Below, one piece after another: positions 32,880 to 44,711 of a stretch of 64,000 nucleotides of DNA. The translations under genes and the position numbers were made by a program. This DNA comes from Tricholoma matsutake (taxonomy: Eukaryota; Basidiomycota; Agaricomycetes; Agaricales; Tricholomataceae). The first letter of the stretch is position 1. Every line of letters begins with the position of its first letter. A model generated the notes under the pieces. It had not been told where the DNA came from, did not search any database, and saw only the letters and a program-made list of their open reading frames with translations. The stretch spans positions 9,424,001 through 9,488,000 of the forward strand of contig AP026538.1 of NCBI GenBank assembly GCA_026075535.2, in the 5' to 3' direction.

Positions 32880-34017
32880 ATGCTCTCCCTAGCGACATGG
32901 ACGCATCAGAACGCTTCGACGCGCTTGAAAGCGACGTTTCCGGAATGCACGCGCAAATCGACTCGCTTAAATCTACGATTGAAAACTTTGTTAGGACCCT
33001 CCAGGCTAACCCTACGACCAATAGTTCCCCCTTTACGACTCCAAGCGCACCCAACAACAACGTTTTGCCAAATGCGTCCACTAAGGAACGTGCCCAGATC
33101 AAACCGTCCCCCCCCCCGCTGAATTTAATGGTGCACGTGTGCAGGGACATGCATTCCTTAATTCCTGTGAGTTATACATTAGTCTCCAGTCACATCAATT
33201 CGTTGATGAGGCTGCAAAAATTTATTGGGCCTTCACATACATGAAATCTGAACGCGCCTATCTCTATGTGGACTGTATCCTACGTCAAACTAAAGAACTC
33301 GGTTCTCTACCTTTCTCCACTTGGGGTGACTTTCGAGCTGAGTTCATACGCCACTTCTGCCCCCTCAATGAATGCCACCGAGCAGTGACACGACTTGAGT
33401 CATCCACTTACCACCAGGGACGTCGATCCGTGGACGACTATATCGATGAGTTCAAGAATTTGGTGGACATGGCAGGATATGGGAGTGGGTTACCAGTGGT
33501 GGTGAAGTTCCAACGGGGGCTCCACTGAGAAATTGAGGACCAGATTGCACAGATGTTGGAAGGGCGCCCAGCGGACGATGATATCCTTGCTTGGTATGAA
33601 GCTGCTTCACTCTGTGACGAGAACTGACTCACAAATGCGGCATTTAATGCTGCATTCCGTGCTCCAACTACCACTCATACACCCTACACCTTCAATCAAA
33701 GCCTTCCCCGCCCTAACCCCATTCCTGTTTGTCAAACTCCCACACCAGCTGTCAATGTCCCGGTACCAATGGATGTTGATGCAGCCCGCAGCTGTGCACG
33801 TAAGTTGGATCTCTGCTACCATTGTGGGGAACCTGGACACAGGGCTGGAGCGTGTCCCCATCGTCAGGATATCCGCATGCTCACCCCCGAGGGACGAGAT
33901 GAACTCCTGCAAGATTTGTTGGCGCTTGTAGATGTTGAGGAAGCGAAGGATCAAGTTGCAGAGGAGGTTAAGCTGGAAGTTGTAGAGGAGCAGGATTTTC
34001 CTATTCGCAGCAAGTGA
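32880..34017 (+). pseudogene. Gag of Gypsy family 1 copy B
   Basis: Aligns over its length with the intact gag at 77-1231. The frame shifts at a ten-base C run (33108-33117) that is shorter in copy A. Two TGA codons follow: at 33526-33528, and at 33625-33627 where copy A has CGA (467-469). The knuckle CYHCGEPGHRAGAC is intact (about 33820-33862). It ends with TGA at 34015-34017; pol begins in the -1 frame and is open from 33972. No canonical slippery heptamer was found in this overlap, so pol expression here may use another mechanism. Confidence 0.9.
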
Positions 34018-37000
34018 ATTGTACGCCCTCACTGCCTGTCCATAACCGCTTTGAAGTCTTGTCAGTTGAATCCCCGGAGAATGAATCCATTTCTGTGACT
34101 GCTCCCCTCTCTGACCCTTCGAAGTTGGCTAAAGATGTACCTGCTCTCCCCATCTCTCCTTCTACTCCACATCCCAAAATTAAATCATGGGAGCGTAAAC
34201 TACCATGCAAGTATATTGTGGCATCCACTCCCTCTGCACATTCCTTAAACCTAGCCATCGAACTGCAGACAACCGACACTGGACAGATACTCAGTGTCTC
34301 TGCGCTCCTGGACTCTGGTGTGACTGGTCTCTTCATCGATTCCCATCTGGTACAACAACATCATCTAAATACTCGCTCACTCTCACATCCGATACCTGTA
34401 TATAACGTGGATGGATCCCCAAATGAAGCTGGTGCCATCCGAGAGGTTGCAGACCTGGTTCTCCGTTACAAAGATCATAGTGAGTGTGCCCTTTTTGCTG
34501 TCACTCAATTAGGAAAGCAAAAGGCGATTTTGGGATATCCATGGCTTCGAGACCATAACCCAGAGGTCGACTGGCGCACCGGGGAGGTTACCATGAGCCG
34601 ATGTCCATCCCGCTGTCGGATGTGTTTCACAGAAGCCAGGCAAGAACGTCGTGGACAGAAGGCGGCAATACGACGAACTCAGAAGTGTCGTGCTGGACCC
34701 CTGCCTATACCTGAAGTGGAATTGGAAGGGGTTCCTGATCTAATGCCGGACTTGGATGATGATGATGAGGACCCAGAGGAAGTGGAGGAGGGTGATCGGA
34801 TCTTCTACACTGCGATTCGCTCATCGCATGAGGTGTGTGCCACATCAAACATATCCCAATGCCTCGCCGAGGCCTTCCACAAAAACAACGCTGCTAAATC
34901 CTCTACTAACTCCTTACTCCCTCATCTCCATGAGTTTGAAGATGTGTTCTCCAAGGAGTCATTCGACTCTCTTCCTGCGCGTAAGCCATGGGATCACGCG
35001 ATCGAACTCACCCCTGGCGCAACCCCTTCATCCTGCAAGGTCTATCCTCTCTCTCCAGAAGAACAACGGCAGCTTGACCAGTTCATCGACGAGCACCTGG
35101 CCTCTGGACGTATTCAACCATCAAAGTCACCCATGGCCTCTCCCTTTTTCTTTGTCAAGAAGAAGGATGGCTCACTTCGACCAGTTCAAGACTACAGAAG
35201 ACTCAACAACATCACGGTCAAAAATCGCTACCCACTACCCCTCATCTCCGAACTCGTAAACCAGCTCTGTGGGGCCCAATACTTCACCAAGCTCGATGTC
35301 CATTGGGGCTATAATAATGTGAGGATAAAGGAGGGAGATGAGTGGAAGGCAGCCTTTTGTACCAACTGTGGTCTTTTTGAACCGCTTGTCATGTTCTTTG
35401 GCCTTACTAATAGCCCTGCCACCTTTCAGACCATGATGAACGACATCTTCCATGACCTCATCCTTGAAGGCATTGTCTGCATCTATCTCGACGACATCCT
35501 CATCGTCACTCGCACGGTTGAAGAGCACCGTCGCATCACGCACCTCGTCCTAGAGTGACTTCAACGGTACAAACTCTACCTTCGTCAGGACAAATGCGAG
35601 TTTGAAAGGACCAAGATCGAGTACCTCGGCCTGATTATCTCGGAGGGTCAAGTGGAGATGGATCCTATCAAGGTAAATGGGGTCACAGCTTGGCCGACGC
35701 CCACGAACAAGAAGGAGGTGCAGTCCTTCCTGGGCTTCATCAATTTTTATCGGTGTTTTATCAAGGATTTCTCACATCATGCATGACCGCTGTTCGACTT
35801 GACAGGAAAGGAGGCATGGAGGTGGGATAATGCACAACAGGAGGCATTCGAAAAGCTTAAGGAGATGGTCACTTCCGCTCCGATCCTTACCTTTGCTGAC
35901 GATTCGCGTCCTTTTCATGTAGAAGCCGACAGTTCTGACTTTGCGATGGGCGCTGTGTTGTCTCAGCAGTCTCCGGAGGACCAGAAGTGGCATCCTGTTG
36001 CATTCTACTCCAAAAGCCTTAGTGCTGTAGAGAGAAACTACGAGATCCATGACAAGGAGATGTTGGTGATAATGCATGCGCTTGAGGAGTGGCGACACTT
36101 CCTCGAGGGTGCCCAACACAAGGTGGAAATTTGGACGGATCACAAGAACCTCGAGTACTTCATGACGGCCAAGAAATTGAACCGTCGTCAAGCTCGTTGG
36201 TCCCTGTATCTATCTAGATTTGACTTCTCCTTGCACCACCGTCCGGGTCGCAGCATGGGGAAGACCGATGCCCTATTCCGATGTGCAGACCATGGGGATG
36301 GCAGCGGTGACAACCAAAACATTGTGCTGTTGCAGCCAGACCTGTTCACCATTCGGGCACTGGAAGGCATCGTACCCCAGGGTGAGGAGCGGGACATTCT
36401 ACGTGACATTCGTTGCGCAAACCGTAGCGGTTTACATGAGGATGTTGTCGCCCGAGCTGTTAAAGAACTGAGGAAGGGATCGACCCTTTCCTTACGTGCA
36501 GCAGAGTGGGCTGAAAAGGAGGACTTGTTGTATTTCAGGGATCGCATCTATGTTCCCAATGACCCAGACCTTCGCCGGCGCATCATATCCCAACACCATG
36601 ACTCACAGATTGCTGGCCACCCCGGACGCTGGAAGACCTTGGAGCTCACCTCACGGAACTATTGGTGGCCACAAATGTCACGGCTCATTGGTCAGTATTG
36701 TCGCACTTGTGACCTTTGCTTACGCACCAAGGTCCCTCATTGCAAGCCTATTGGTGAGCTACACCCTCTTCCTGTTCCAGAGAGTCGTTGGGATGTCGTC
36801 AGCGTCGACTTTGTGGTGGAATTGCCAGAGTCAAACAGGTTTGATGCGGTGATGTGCACAGTTGACTCAGTGGGAAAACGCGCTCACTTCATTCCCACTC
36901 ACACCACTGTCAGTGCCCTAGGTGCCGCTCGACTCTACCTCCACCACGTGTGGAAATTACATGGACTTCCTGGTGCCTTCCTCTCAGATCGTGGCCCTCA

Positions 37001-37916
37001 GTTCATGGCAGAGTTCACTCGTGAGCTGTACCGACTCCTGGGGATCAAACTCCTCGCTTCAACCGCTTATCACCCACAAACTGATGGCCAGACGGAGCGA
37101 GTCAACCAGGAACTGGAGCAGTACATCCACCTCTTTGTCAATGAACGCCAGGACGATTGGGATGATCTCCTTCCTTTGGCCGAGTTTGGGTACAACAACC
37201 ATGTCCATGCTTCCACTCAACAGACCCCTTTCCTCTTAGACACTGGACGACATCCACGCATGGGATTTGAACCTCGCCAAACTCCCTCACACATCGAGAC
37301 AGTGAATGAGTTCACAGAACGCATGAGGGATAGCTTGGAGGAGGCAAGGGCAGCCTTAGCAAAGGTGAAGGACAACATGGCACAATTTTACAACCAACGC
37401 CACTCCCCAACCCCTCAGTACAAGGTTGGTGATCGAGTTTATCTTGACTCCAGTGACATCTCGACTACACGTCCATCCAAGAAACTCGCTCATCGCTTCT
37501 TGGGACCTTTCCCCATTGTCAAGTGCGTTGGAACACATGCCTATCGTCTACGCCTCCCAGCCTCCATGTCCAGACTCCATCCCGTCTTCCATGTCGTCAA
37601 ATTGCTTCCAGCTCCCCCAGATCCGTTCCCGGGACGCCATTCACACCCACCACCACCACCTACAGTGATCGAGGGAGAACCCCAATATGAAGTCGAGTCA
37701 ATCTTGGACAGCCGTTTGCATCGAGGAAAACTCCAGTATTTGGTACATTGGAAGGGTTATGGGTATGAGGAGAACTCATGGGTCGAAGAGTCTGATGTAA
37801 ATGCCCCTCAGTTAATCAAGGAATTCCACCGACGGCACACTGCTGCACTGCGTCGCATTCAAGTCATGGACTTTGGTCGTATACAATTTCGAATGCATCG
37901 GGGCGATGCATCTTAG
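33972..37916 (+). pseudogene. Pol of Gypsy family 1 copy B, with chromodomain
   Basis: Protease motif LLDSGVTGLFID (about 34306). RT with YPLSPEE, KLDVHWGYNNVRI and the active site YLDD (about 35488). RNase H FHVEADSSDFAMGAVLSQ. Integrase with HHDSQIAGHPGRW...CDLCLRTK, core DFVVELPES, FLSDRGPQF and YHPQTDGQTERVNQEL. Chromodomain YEVESILDSRLHRGKLQYLV then WVEESDVNAPQLI, ending at TAG 37914-37916. Two TGA codons (35556-35558 and 35785-35787) occur where conserved Arg is expected (LERLQRY, ARPLFDL). The GVT of the protease probably derives from GAT by a CpG transition. Confidence 0.92.
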
Positions 37917-37926
37917 AGAGGGGGTG
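37914..37926 (+). promoter_or_regulatory. Polypurine tract of Gypsy family 1 copy B
   Basis: Purine-rich TAGAGAGGGGGTG immediately before the 3' LTR and overlapping the pol stop codon. Confidence 0.75.
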
Positions 37927-37927
37927 A

Positions 37928-38353
37928 TGTAAGGGGACTAGGGGGGTGCCCTGTGTGTTTTTCCTATTTTTTATGTTTGTCCCATATTTTTCCCCACCTC
38001 ATTTCCTTCTATTCTTCATTTTCTATGATTTTTCCGGATTTTATTACTAATTTTCCCTTGCTATCATGTTTGTATATGTTGACACTTTTATATTTAGAGG
38101 CGGAGTACCCCTTCCGACACATACCCCTTGGTATGATGTCATTCGGCGGCCTTGATCCGCCTATCTCCGCCTTTTTCTATTTTTAGGTTATATTTGATTT
38201 TTGTCGTCTTCACATATACTGGGCATCAGCAAGGGGATCCTTAGAGTTTTCTCTTCAGATTTCCCTTTGCTAGGTGCACCCCCAATCCCTGTATTATGTA
38301 GCATAATTTTAACTTTGGATTTCCCTTTGCTAGAGGCTTAGGTTGCCCTTATA
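37928..38353 (+). repeat. 3' LTR of Gypsy family 1 copy B
   Basis: 426 bp, paired with 32305-32730; followed by the target duplication GAGTT (38354-38358). Confidence 0.96.
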
Positions 38354-38557
38354 GAGTTTGCTTTGGTGGTGAAGGGGGTGGAACCTGTTCTGACAGTAAG
38401 GAACTTTCAATCTGTGATGAAAATGGCTCACATTCTCCCCCTCAGCTTCTTGTTGCTTCTTTTTCTTGTTTGCTTTGATACCCCACTTTCCTAGGTTGAG
38501 GATTTGGGTGAGCTTTCGCTTTTTCACTCCAGCCATGCCAGGAGGCTTTGTCGACAT
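38354..38557 (-). pseudogene. DDE transposase, N-terminal part displaced by Gypsy
   Basis: Starts MSTKPPGMAGVKKRKLTQ at 38557, a basic N-terminus. When the Gypsy copy and one GAGTT are removed, the frame reading SEQVPPPSPPKQTHSETVRS runs into the N-terminal part of the transposase left of 32304. A frame change near 38430 separates this from the initial Met frame. A GT-AG pair there would be only 20 nt long, too short for an intron, so an indel is more likely. Confidence 0.6.
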
Positions 38558-38842
38558 GGGTGGCGCATCGACTGTGAGCGCGATCTAATTGATCATGTGT
38601 TTGTATCACTTAGACACCACGAAAACTGTTAAAAACACATATCATTTATTCACGTTGATGTCTCAAAAACATACAACCACCAAAATTTCAATAAGTAGAA
38701 ATATATATTTTTGGTGGTAGAAGATCACTTGAAAGTTGTGTGGTTCTTTTGATACATGAATTTTTACACTTTTGTCATGGAAATCATGCCAAATCAGGTG
38801 ACACTGGATGTGCATGGATTTCCTCTACCTTAACTGTACCTT

Positions 38843-38922
38843 AGTTTAATCTTGTTTACACTAGACACAGTATAACCGAAAGTCTCTAATACAAGGACTG
38901 AGTTTAATCTTGTTTACACTAG
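38843..38922. repeat. 22-bp direct repeat flanking a Copia LTR fragment
   Basis: The 22 bp at 38843-38864 recur at 38901-38922. The 36 bp between them contain a piece identical to 29829-29850 of the Copia-2 3' LTR. This looks like a templated filler insertion at a repaired break. Confidence 0.7.
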
Positions 38923-38932
38923 GATCGATTCT

Positions 38933-39385
38933 CTATATGTGCAAGTCAGAATTGCTGGAAAACATGGAGTATGTCATGAATGCACTCTTTGGCTGTTCAG
39001 CCACTTCTTCACTCTCTTCGTCAACATCTTTCTCCACAGCCTTCTTCAGTTTACCACGCTTTGCAGTTTTCTTCAAAGTCGCAGAAATCTTGTGAGGTTC
39101 AGTCATTGATACCTCATCATCTTCATCATCAGGGGAGGGAGAAGGAGTGGTGGTTGGTGTCAGCACATCAGAAGCCGCCTTGGATCCCATCGAGTTGTTT
39201 GAGTCCACGTTATCAGTAGAGGTTGTTGTCAACACTAAACGTAGCTTCTTCGGTCTGCTGGTAATTCTTTTATTGCCCATTTGTGGGTGTAGACGAGCCT
39301 CGAGAGTATGCAATGGTGATGGTGTGTGATCAAGTCGCGTGAAGTCAACATGACACTCGATAATCTCAGTGAATGGCCTCGGCAA
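38933..39385 (-). CDS. Hypothetical protein, Ser/Thr/Glu-rich
   Basis: A 150-codon frame with low-complexity acidic and basic stretches (TTTPSPSPDDEDDEVS, TLKKTAKRGKLKKAVEKD). No domain recognised. It lies between the repeat zone and PUF6; it may be the end of a gene cut by transposons, or an unannotated small gene. Upstream splice sites were not convincing. Confidence 0.35.
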   Translation of the reverse strand: MPRPFTEIIECHVDFTRLDHTPSPLHTLEARLHPQMGNKRITSRPKKLRLVLTTTSTDNVDSNNSMGSKAASDVLTPTTTPSPSPDDEDDEVSMTEPHKISATLKKTAKRGKLKKAVEKDVDEESEEVAEQPKSAFMTYSMFSSNSDLHI

Positions 39386-39778
39386 TGCAAAAAACTTACA
39401 TTACTCCCTACCTAAACATCAGGCCTGTTGACTATGAGAGGAAAAGAAAGGTTTTTGAATGTATTACGAAGGCTACAAACTCTACATGGTGATGATGTTA
39501 GGACACTACAATGAGAGATGAGAACTTCGTTATCACGCGTAAGTTCGATACCATGCCCTCCGCAATGACTCCCCTGTCAGGATGCGCTAGGTTTGAAGAC
39601 GATCTGACGTGTTTTGAGGGAGCTAGAGCCCACCTAAGCTGCACCATGTAATGCGGCTGTTTTTTAAAAAAAAGTTCACACACCCGCAAATAGCTGTTGG
39701 AAGGTCAGGTGCTCAGCTTATAAGTATAGCTTGTCACAATCATAACCGAAAACGTGACGGTCCTTCCGAAAGAAAAAA

Positions 39779-42343
39779 ATGCCAGGAGTAACGAAGGCAG
39801 GTAAAAAGCGGCCAGCCCAATCGCAAGCAGGCCCAAAAGCGAAGAAAATCCTATTAGAAAAGACAGGGAAACCAGAAAAGAAACGAAGTCGGCCAGTAAC
39901 TGCAGCAGTTCCAGCAGATGATGGAGATTCAGAATCCTTAGAGGATCTGGACGATTTGAACTCTGAGCAGGGAGATGAATGGGTAGACGAAGAAGGACGT
40001 GGAGATGAGGAGCATGCTATGGACCAAGACTTTCCCCAGGATTCTGGGTTTCCCAAACCGAAGGATGCTAATGGTATGTTGCACCTGTAAATTATCACCT
40101 TTTATTCCGACGAGTCCTAATCGACATCATATGCAGCTGCTCGTGAATCTCACAAAGCACAAAAGGCTCTGCAATCTCAACGGCGAGCCTTCAAACCGAA
40201 CTCTTCTCTCCTTGCAGACGCCAAACGTATTTGGTCGCTTGCGCGGCAAAAAAACATCGGGCCTAAGGAACGGCAGAAACATGTTGCGGACCTGATGGGC
40301 GTGATACGAGGAAAGGTAAAGGAAATAGTTTTAAAGCACGATGCTAGCCGGATTGTACAAACGCTCGTCAAGTACGGTCGGCAAGCCGAGAGGGACGAAG
40401 TTGCGGTGGAGTTGAAGGGACATTACCGAGACCTTGCACAACATAAATATTCAAAGGTAAGTCTTCCTCTCCTCTTCACTGACCTTCATGTTCCGTTCTT
40501 TCACTTGTTCTTACAAGTTCTAATTATCCGATTCTTAGTTTCTGGTGACCAAACTCATCCGCCTCTCCCCCACTCACCGTGCCTCCATCCTCCTCGAGTT
40601 TCAATCGTACGTGCAGCGGCTTCTCCTGCATCGTGAGGCTTCCTTCGTGCTCGCTGACGCGTTCGACCTTTACGCCAATGCGTATGAACGCAGCATTCTC
40701 CTCCGCGACTTTTACGGTCGCGAGACGGCGTTGTTCTCTGCATCTTTCTCCGCCGCAGGGAGTGCGGAGGACAAGGAACGTGCGAAGAAGGGCTTGCTCG
40801 GCGTCTTGGAAGCCCCTGGCATGGACGAGGAGAAGAGGCGGAGGGTGCTGGGTTCGGTGAAAGGGAATTTAGTGGTGATGTATGTTGGGGTCCGGGGATC
40901 GGTTATACATATTTTTCTGCTGATTACATGGACAGATTCGACAATCCCGACAAAGGCGCCATAACGCACTCCATTGTGCACCGTGCACTGTGGGAGTACC
41001 TTACTGTACTGAATGACGCGTCTGCGTCAGTGTCTGATGAGGCGGAGCGGGAAAAGATGCGGAGAGAGATCTTCGAGAGGTCTGTATTTCCTCTTTTCTG
41101 CATTTTTGCCCTTTCCTCGCTGATTGTTTGGTTATTCTCGTTTTACCTTGATGTAGCTGCCAAGATGTCCTCGCTGAGATGGTACATACAAAAGATGGGA
41201 GCCGCGCCGTGCGCGAGTTCCTAGCCCACGGAACTGCGAAGGTACAAACCCCACTCAGCTCACCACAATGATAATTAACCGAATATTACAACCATAGGAC
41301 AGAAAACAGATCCTCAAAGTCCTCAAGCCGCATGTCGAGCGGATATGTCTAGACGACGAGGCGCAGCTCGTCCTTTTCACGGCACTAGACGTGGTCGAGT
41401 GCGTTTCACCCTTTTCTCCTTCCAATAATTGGTTTGACATTTTGTTTATCACAGCGATACGAAACTCCTCTCCAAATCCATCCTCTCTTCCATTTCCACA
41501 CTCCTCCTAACACCTCCCCCACCAAACGCAAACATATTAAGTGGCACACCCGTATCTTCGACAAAACTATACACAACCCCTCAAGGTCGGCGCTCTCTCC
41601 TTTACCCCATCATCACCCGGAGCCCGCGGCACTTCACTCCGTCCCTCATTGGCACCATCTCCCAAACTGACGCTCTCCGCCTGAGCGGCAAGACGAGCAA
41701 GAAGGACACCAAGGCCAGGGAGGAGGAAGTGCGGAAGGCAGTTAGTGCCGATCTCATGAGATGGGTGAAAGAGAAGGTTGCAGAGGTGGTGAGAGAGCCA
41801 GGGGGCGCGTTGGTCGTGGCGGAGGTTATGCTGTTTGCTGAGGCTGGTGGGTCGTTTTTGTCACGGTTTATGGATGCGGACACTGAATGAGTTACCCTTT
41901 TGTTGACAGACAAGAAAGAAGCAATACAAACGCTCCTCGGCGCCCTCACCTCACCCTACCCTTCAAGTTCCAGCACCCCGCACCCAATCGATCTCCCCCA
42001 CACCTCAAGGCTTTACAAAATCTTGCTCCAGGGTGGGCATTTCAACCACAGCACGTCCAGCATCTCCCTCGCTCCTACGTCAACGTGGGACCGGGTGTAT
42101 TTTGCGAGGGAATTTGTGCGGGTGGTCGGGGGGGAGGGGGTGGTAGGAATGTGTACTGAGGGAGAGGCAAATGGCGCGTTTGTAGTTGCTGAATTGTGTG
42201 GAGCGTTAATCGTGGACGATGCGGGTGACGGTGGGGAGAGGGAGGAGATAAAGAGGTGGTTCGATGAGGACGTGAGGAGAGCACTAGAGGAAGGGCGGGC
42301 GAAGGGGAAGAAGGTACTTTTGGAGAAGATCGCGCTTTTGTGA
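39779..42343 (+). CDS. PUF6: PUF6/PUM3-type pumilio RNA-binding protein, 8 exons
   Basis: A 703-residue nucleolar pumilio protein; the family acts in 60S ribosome biogenesis and, in yeast, in mRNA repression. Exons: 39779-40073, 40137-40456, 40539-40879, 40936-41079, 41157-41241, 41298-41398, 41455-41846, 41910-42343; seven GT-AG introns of 55-82 nt, all phases consistent. A Lys/Arg-rich N-terminus (nuclear targeting) and an acidic stretch (residues about 50-90) precede the repeats. Puf-like units are visible: KEIVLKHDASRIVQTLVKYG, the SKFLVTKLI segment, THSIVHRALWEYL, VHTKDGSRAVREFLAHGTAK. The C-terminal half fits the CPL region of PUF6/PUM3. No stops interrupt it. Confidence 0.9.
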
Positions 42344-43162
42344 TTAGACTTGAGTGGGCCGACTCTAGAGGCGTTTATTGGGTTGGCTTGACAGCCATTT
42401 GTATGATGGTGTGGTTTTCCTTCGCTATAAACAAGGAGGCAACACGGTATAGGGTGAATACTTGGACTAGTATACTGACAGTGAAGCTGACATCTAGTCT
42501 ATTCGTGGTGCAAGGAGCCCTGAGTCTGGCTGGACCCCTCAGTTTCCATTGGCAACGCTCTGAGAATTGGCATCTGTCGACGAAACAAATGACTTGTGTA
42601 AGTGAAGAATCCTCTACCGACAACCAAACCCAGTTGCGAAGTGGCAGTTAGCAACGTTGCATCACAGGATGGTGAGCTGCGTAACGTGTAGGTTCGCTTT
42701 CAGTGGATTCAAGCCCAATCGCGTACTAGCCTCTCCGCTCTCTCTCCGTTCCAGTATCAGTGATATATCTGAACAGTTCGACTTTGGAACCGAGACAACT
42801 TGTCGTTATCATTTACGACTAGCCACTTCAGATCACAATCTTGGTGTATTTATTAGAACAAATCGTGATGTCGGTGTTAAGACTACATTCTTGATGCCAA
42901 GGGGGTGGTCGGCGAAAATTTCAGGGATTCTCAAAAAGGGGGCATTGACTCGCAAAATAAAGTTCCCGCCGCCCCTTGCTTGATGCTATCCTTTGCATAC
43001 AGTCGTACACCAACAGAAACTAGGATCCTTTAAATTTTTTGAAAAACAGTAACGACTATGGGATGCGATATACTACGAAGTAAGGCAGCGAGGCCCTCCA
43101 TGGCCAGCCGTCTATGAAGCTGACACGTACTGGCCATTCAAGGTGGTCGAAAAATCCGTCGC
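42344..43162. other. Intergenic between PUF6 and hydrophobin 1
   Basis: Contains the 3' flanks of the convergent PUF6 and hydrophobin 1 genes. No further gene, repeat or RNA gene was recognised. Confidence 0.6.
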
Positions 43163-43644
43163 TTAAACCTGCAGACTAGAGGGACTGCAACCGTTGGTGA
43201 CCATGCTGTTTGAACCACCTGAAGACGAGTATGTACATCAATACGGTGATATGACAGAGACCGAAAATGGGCCATCACCGATGTTGTTCTGGTTGCAGCA
43301 AACAGGCTGGGTGGCACTGGGGAAGTCAGCATCAACTTGGAAATCATTGCGGGTAGATAGCAGGTAGCTTACCACTGCGCAGCACTACCTGCGGCAGCAC
43401 CAAGGGCACTGAGGGTGATGGGGCTGCAGTCGAAACCAACTGAGGTTACTACATTCTGGATGGGGATGCCTACAGCTCCCAAGAGGAATGCACCAGTGGT
43501 GGAGTTAGATTGGTAGGTAGACTGGCAGCACTGAAGGATGCCTGTATTGCATTGGGACGCGGGTATGGTTCCACCAGGAAGGGGCACCGCGGCGACGAAG
43601 AGGGCGAAGAAGGTAGAGACAAGGAGAGCGAGGGTGGAGAGCAT
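43163..43644 (-). CDS. Class I hydrophobin, 3 exons
   Basis: A 121-residue secreted hydrophobin, a small amphipathic protein that coats hyphae and aerial structures. Exons: 43644-43373, 43316-43279, 43218-43163 (introns 56 and 60 nt). The signal peptide is MLSTLALLVSTFFALFVAA. The eight-cysteine pattern is complete: C...CC...C...C...CC...C (QCNTGILQCCQST, GFDCSP, WCATQPVCCNQNN, NGCSPS). The 38-nt middle exon and intron phases equal those of the second hydrophobin at 44712, showing a recent common origin. The two genes point away from each other. Confidence 0.95.
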
Positions 43645-44711
43645 TCTAGTGGTTCAAACGAGTGTAATATTGGTAGCAAAGCTGAAAGAGACGGGGAAGA
43701 AAGTTTACTGGGGCCTCCAACGTAACTTTTTGAGAGTTTAGCGTGCGATTTGATTTTAGTAAACGGTTAAAAACTTTAAAATTATACCATGCATCGCGAG
43801 CAAATGACAGAACAGAACTTCTGAGATCTGCCAGTGAGCGCGCTAAGTATTTGACACACGTCAAACGCGCCAAATTTAAATTTATGTAAACTTCACCAAC
43901 ATTACATCTGTTTGACATCTGTCATGATCTTCTGCTCTCGTCAAACATTCTTCAAGGAGAGCTCTCTTCTATAGTGTTGGCTTCTTAACACCACTTTAAG
44001 GCGTTCTTTTGCTTGAAGGCCCACAGGATTTTAAGAATATTCGAGCTGCGTAGATGGGAAAACGATTCATAACGTTCAGCGCAAGTCGTACCACATAAAT
44101 TTGACGTGAAGTGCTAAATTTATAGCATTTTCGTAAACTGCCAACCCTTGACCAAATACTTCTTCCACAGGGTTGGGACCCTTGCCGATAAGTAAAGTCT
44201 ACCAAGCCTTCTTTTTCGTTATCCGTAAACCCTTTATCCTCAGGAGTGCTGGCAAGTCAATATTTTGTGCATGCCATCTGTTTTACCGACCTGGCGCCCT
44301 CTATTCACCCAGCTTACGACCCGTCCCTCAGCGATCATCGTTTTCAAAATTCAAGTATGTTTGCTGATTTACGTACAGGAGATACTTATCTTCACATGTA
44401 AGTAATATAATGATCTTGGAGTCGATCAATCTTCTCGGTGACGGCGTGTAGAAGACGGAACCATTGCCCCATAATATATAACTTCGCCTGACCCACATGG
44501 AAGATTATTTTTGACTCCCCGGAACCACTAAGTATGTCGCATTCTCCACCTTAGTTTATTATATTTTTTAATTAGTTTCGGCTTGTCGACAGACGAGCGC
44601 TCGCAGAACTTCTATAAAAGGTTCCCGGAACCAGTAATCAATCCTCAGTCAAACAGACTTGCTACCGTTTTTCAAATTTGCTAGTACGCAAAACCCACAC
44701 TCGCTTGAACA
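43645..44711. promoter_or_regulatory. Shared upstream region of two divergent hydrophobins
   Basis: 1.07 kb between the start codons. For the plus-strand gene a good TATA box (CTATAAAAGG, about 44611) lies 100 bp before the ATG. On the minus side a weaker TATAAT-like site (about 43785) is 140 bp upstream. Specific regulator sites were not identified. Confidence 0.65.

Larger units (their letters stand above)
32305..38353 (+). mobile_element. Ty3/Gypsy chromovirus family 1, copy B (complete)
   Basis: A full-length 6049-bp element: two 426-bp LTRs, gag, pol with protease, RT, RNase H, integrase and chromodomain, and a polypurine tract (AGAGAGGGGGTGA) before the 3' LTR. The flanking GAGTT at 32300-32304 and 38354-38358 is a perfect 5-bp target duplication. 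It interrupts the transposase gene. LTR divergence is six bases in 426, all at CpG. It is dead through a poly-C frameshift and TGA codons. No recognisable tRNA primer site follows the 5' LTR. Confidence 0.97.

Noticed and set aside
38425..38450. A 20-nt GT-AG intron in the transposase N-terminus
   Set aside because: Too short to be spliced; an indel is more likely.
30127..38880. Terminal inverted repeats of the DDE transposon
   Set aside because: Compared 29.9-30.1 kb with 38.6-38.9 kb by eye; no convincing complementary ends.
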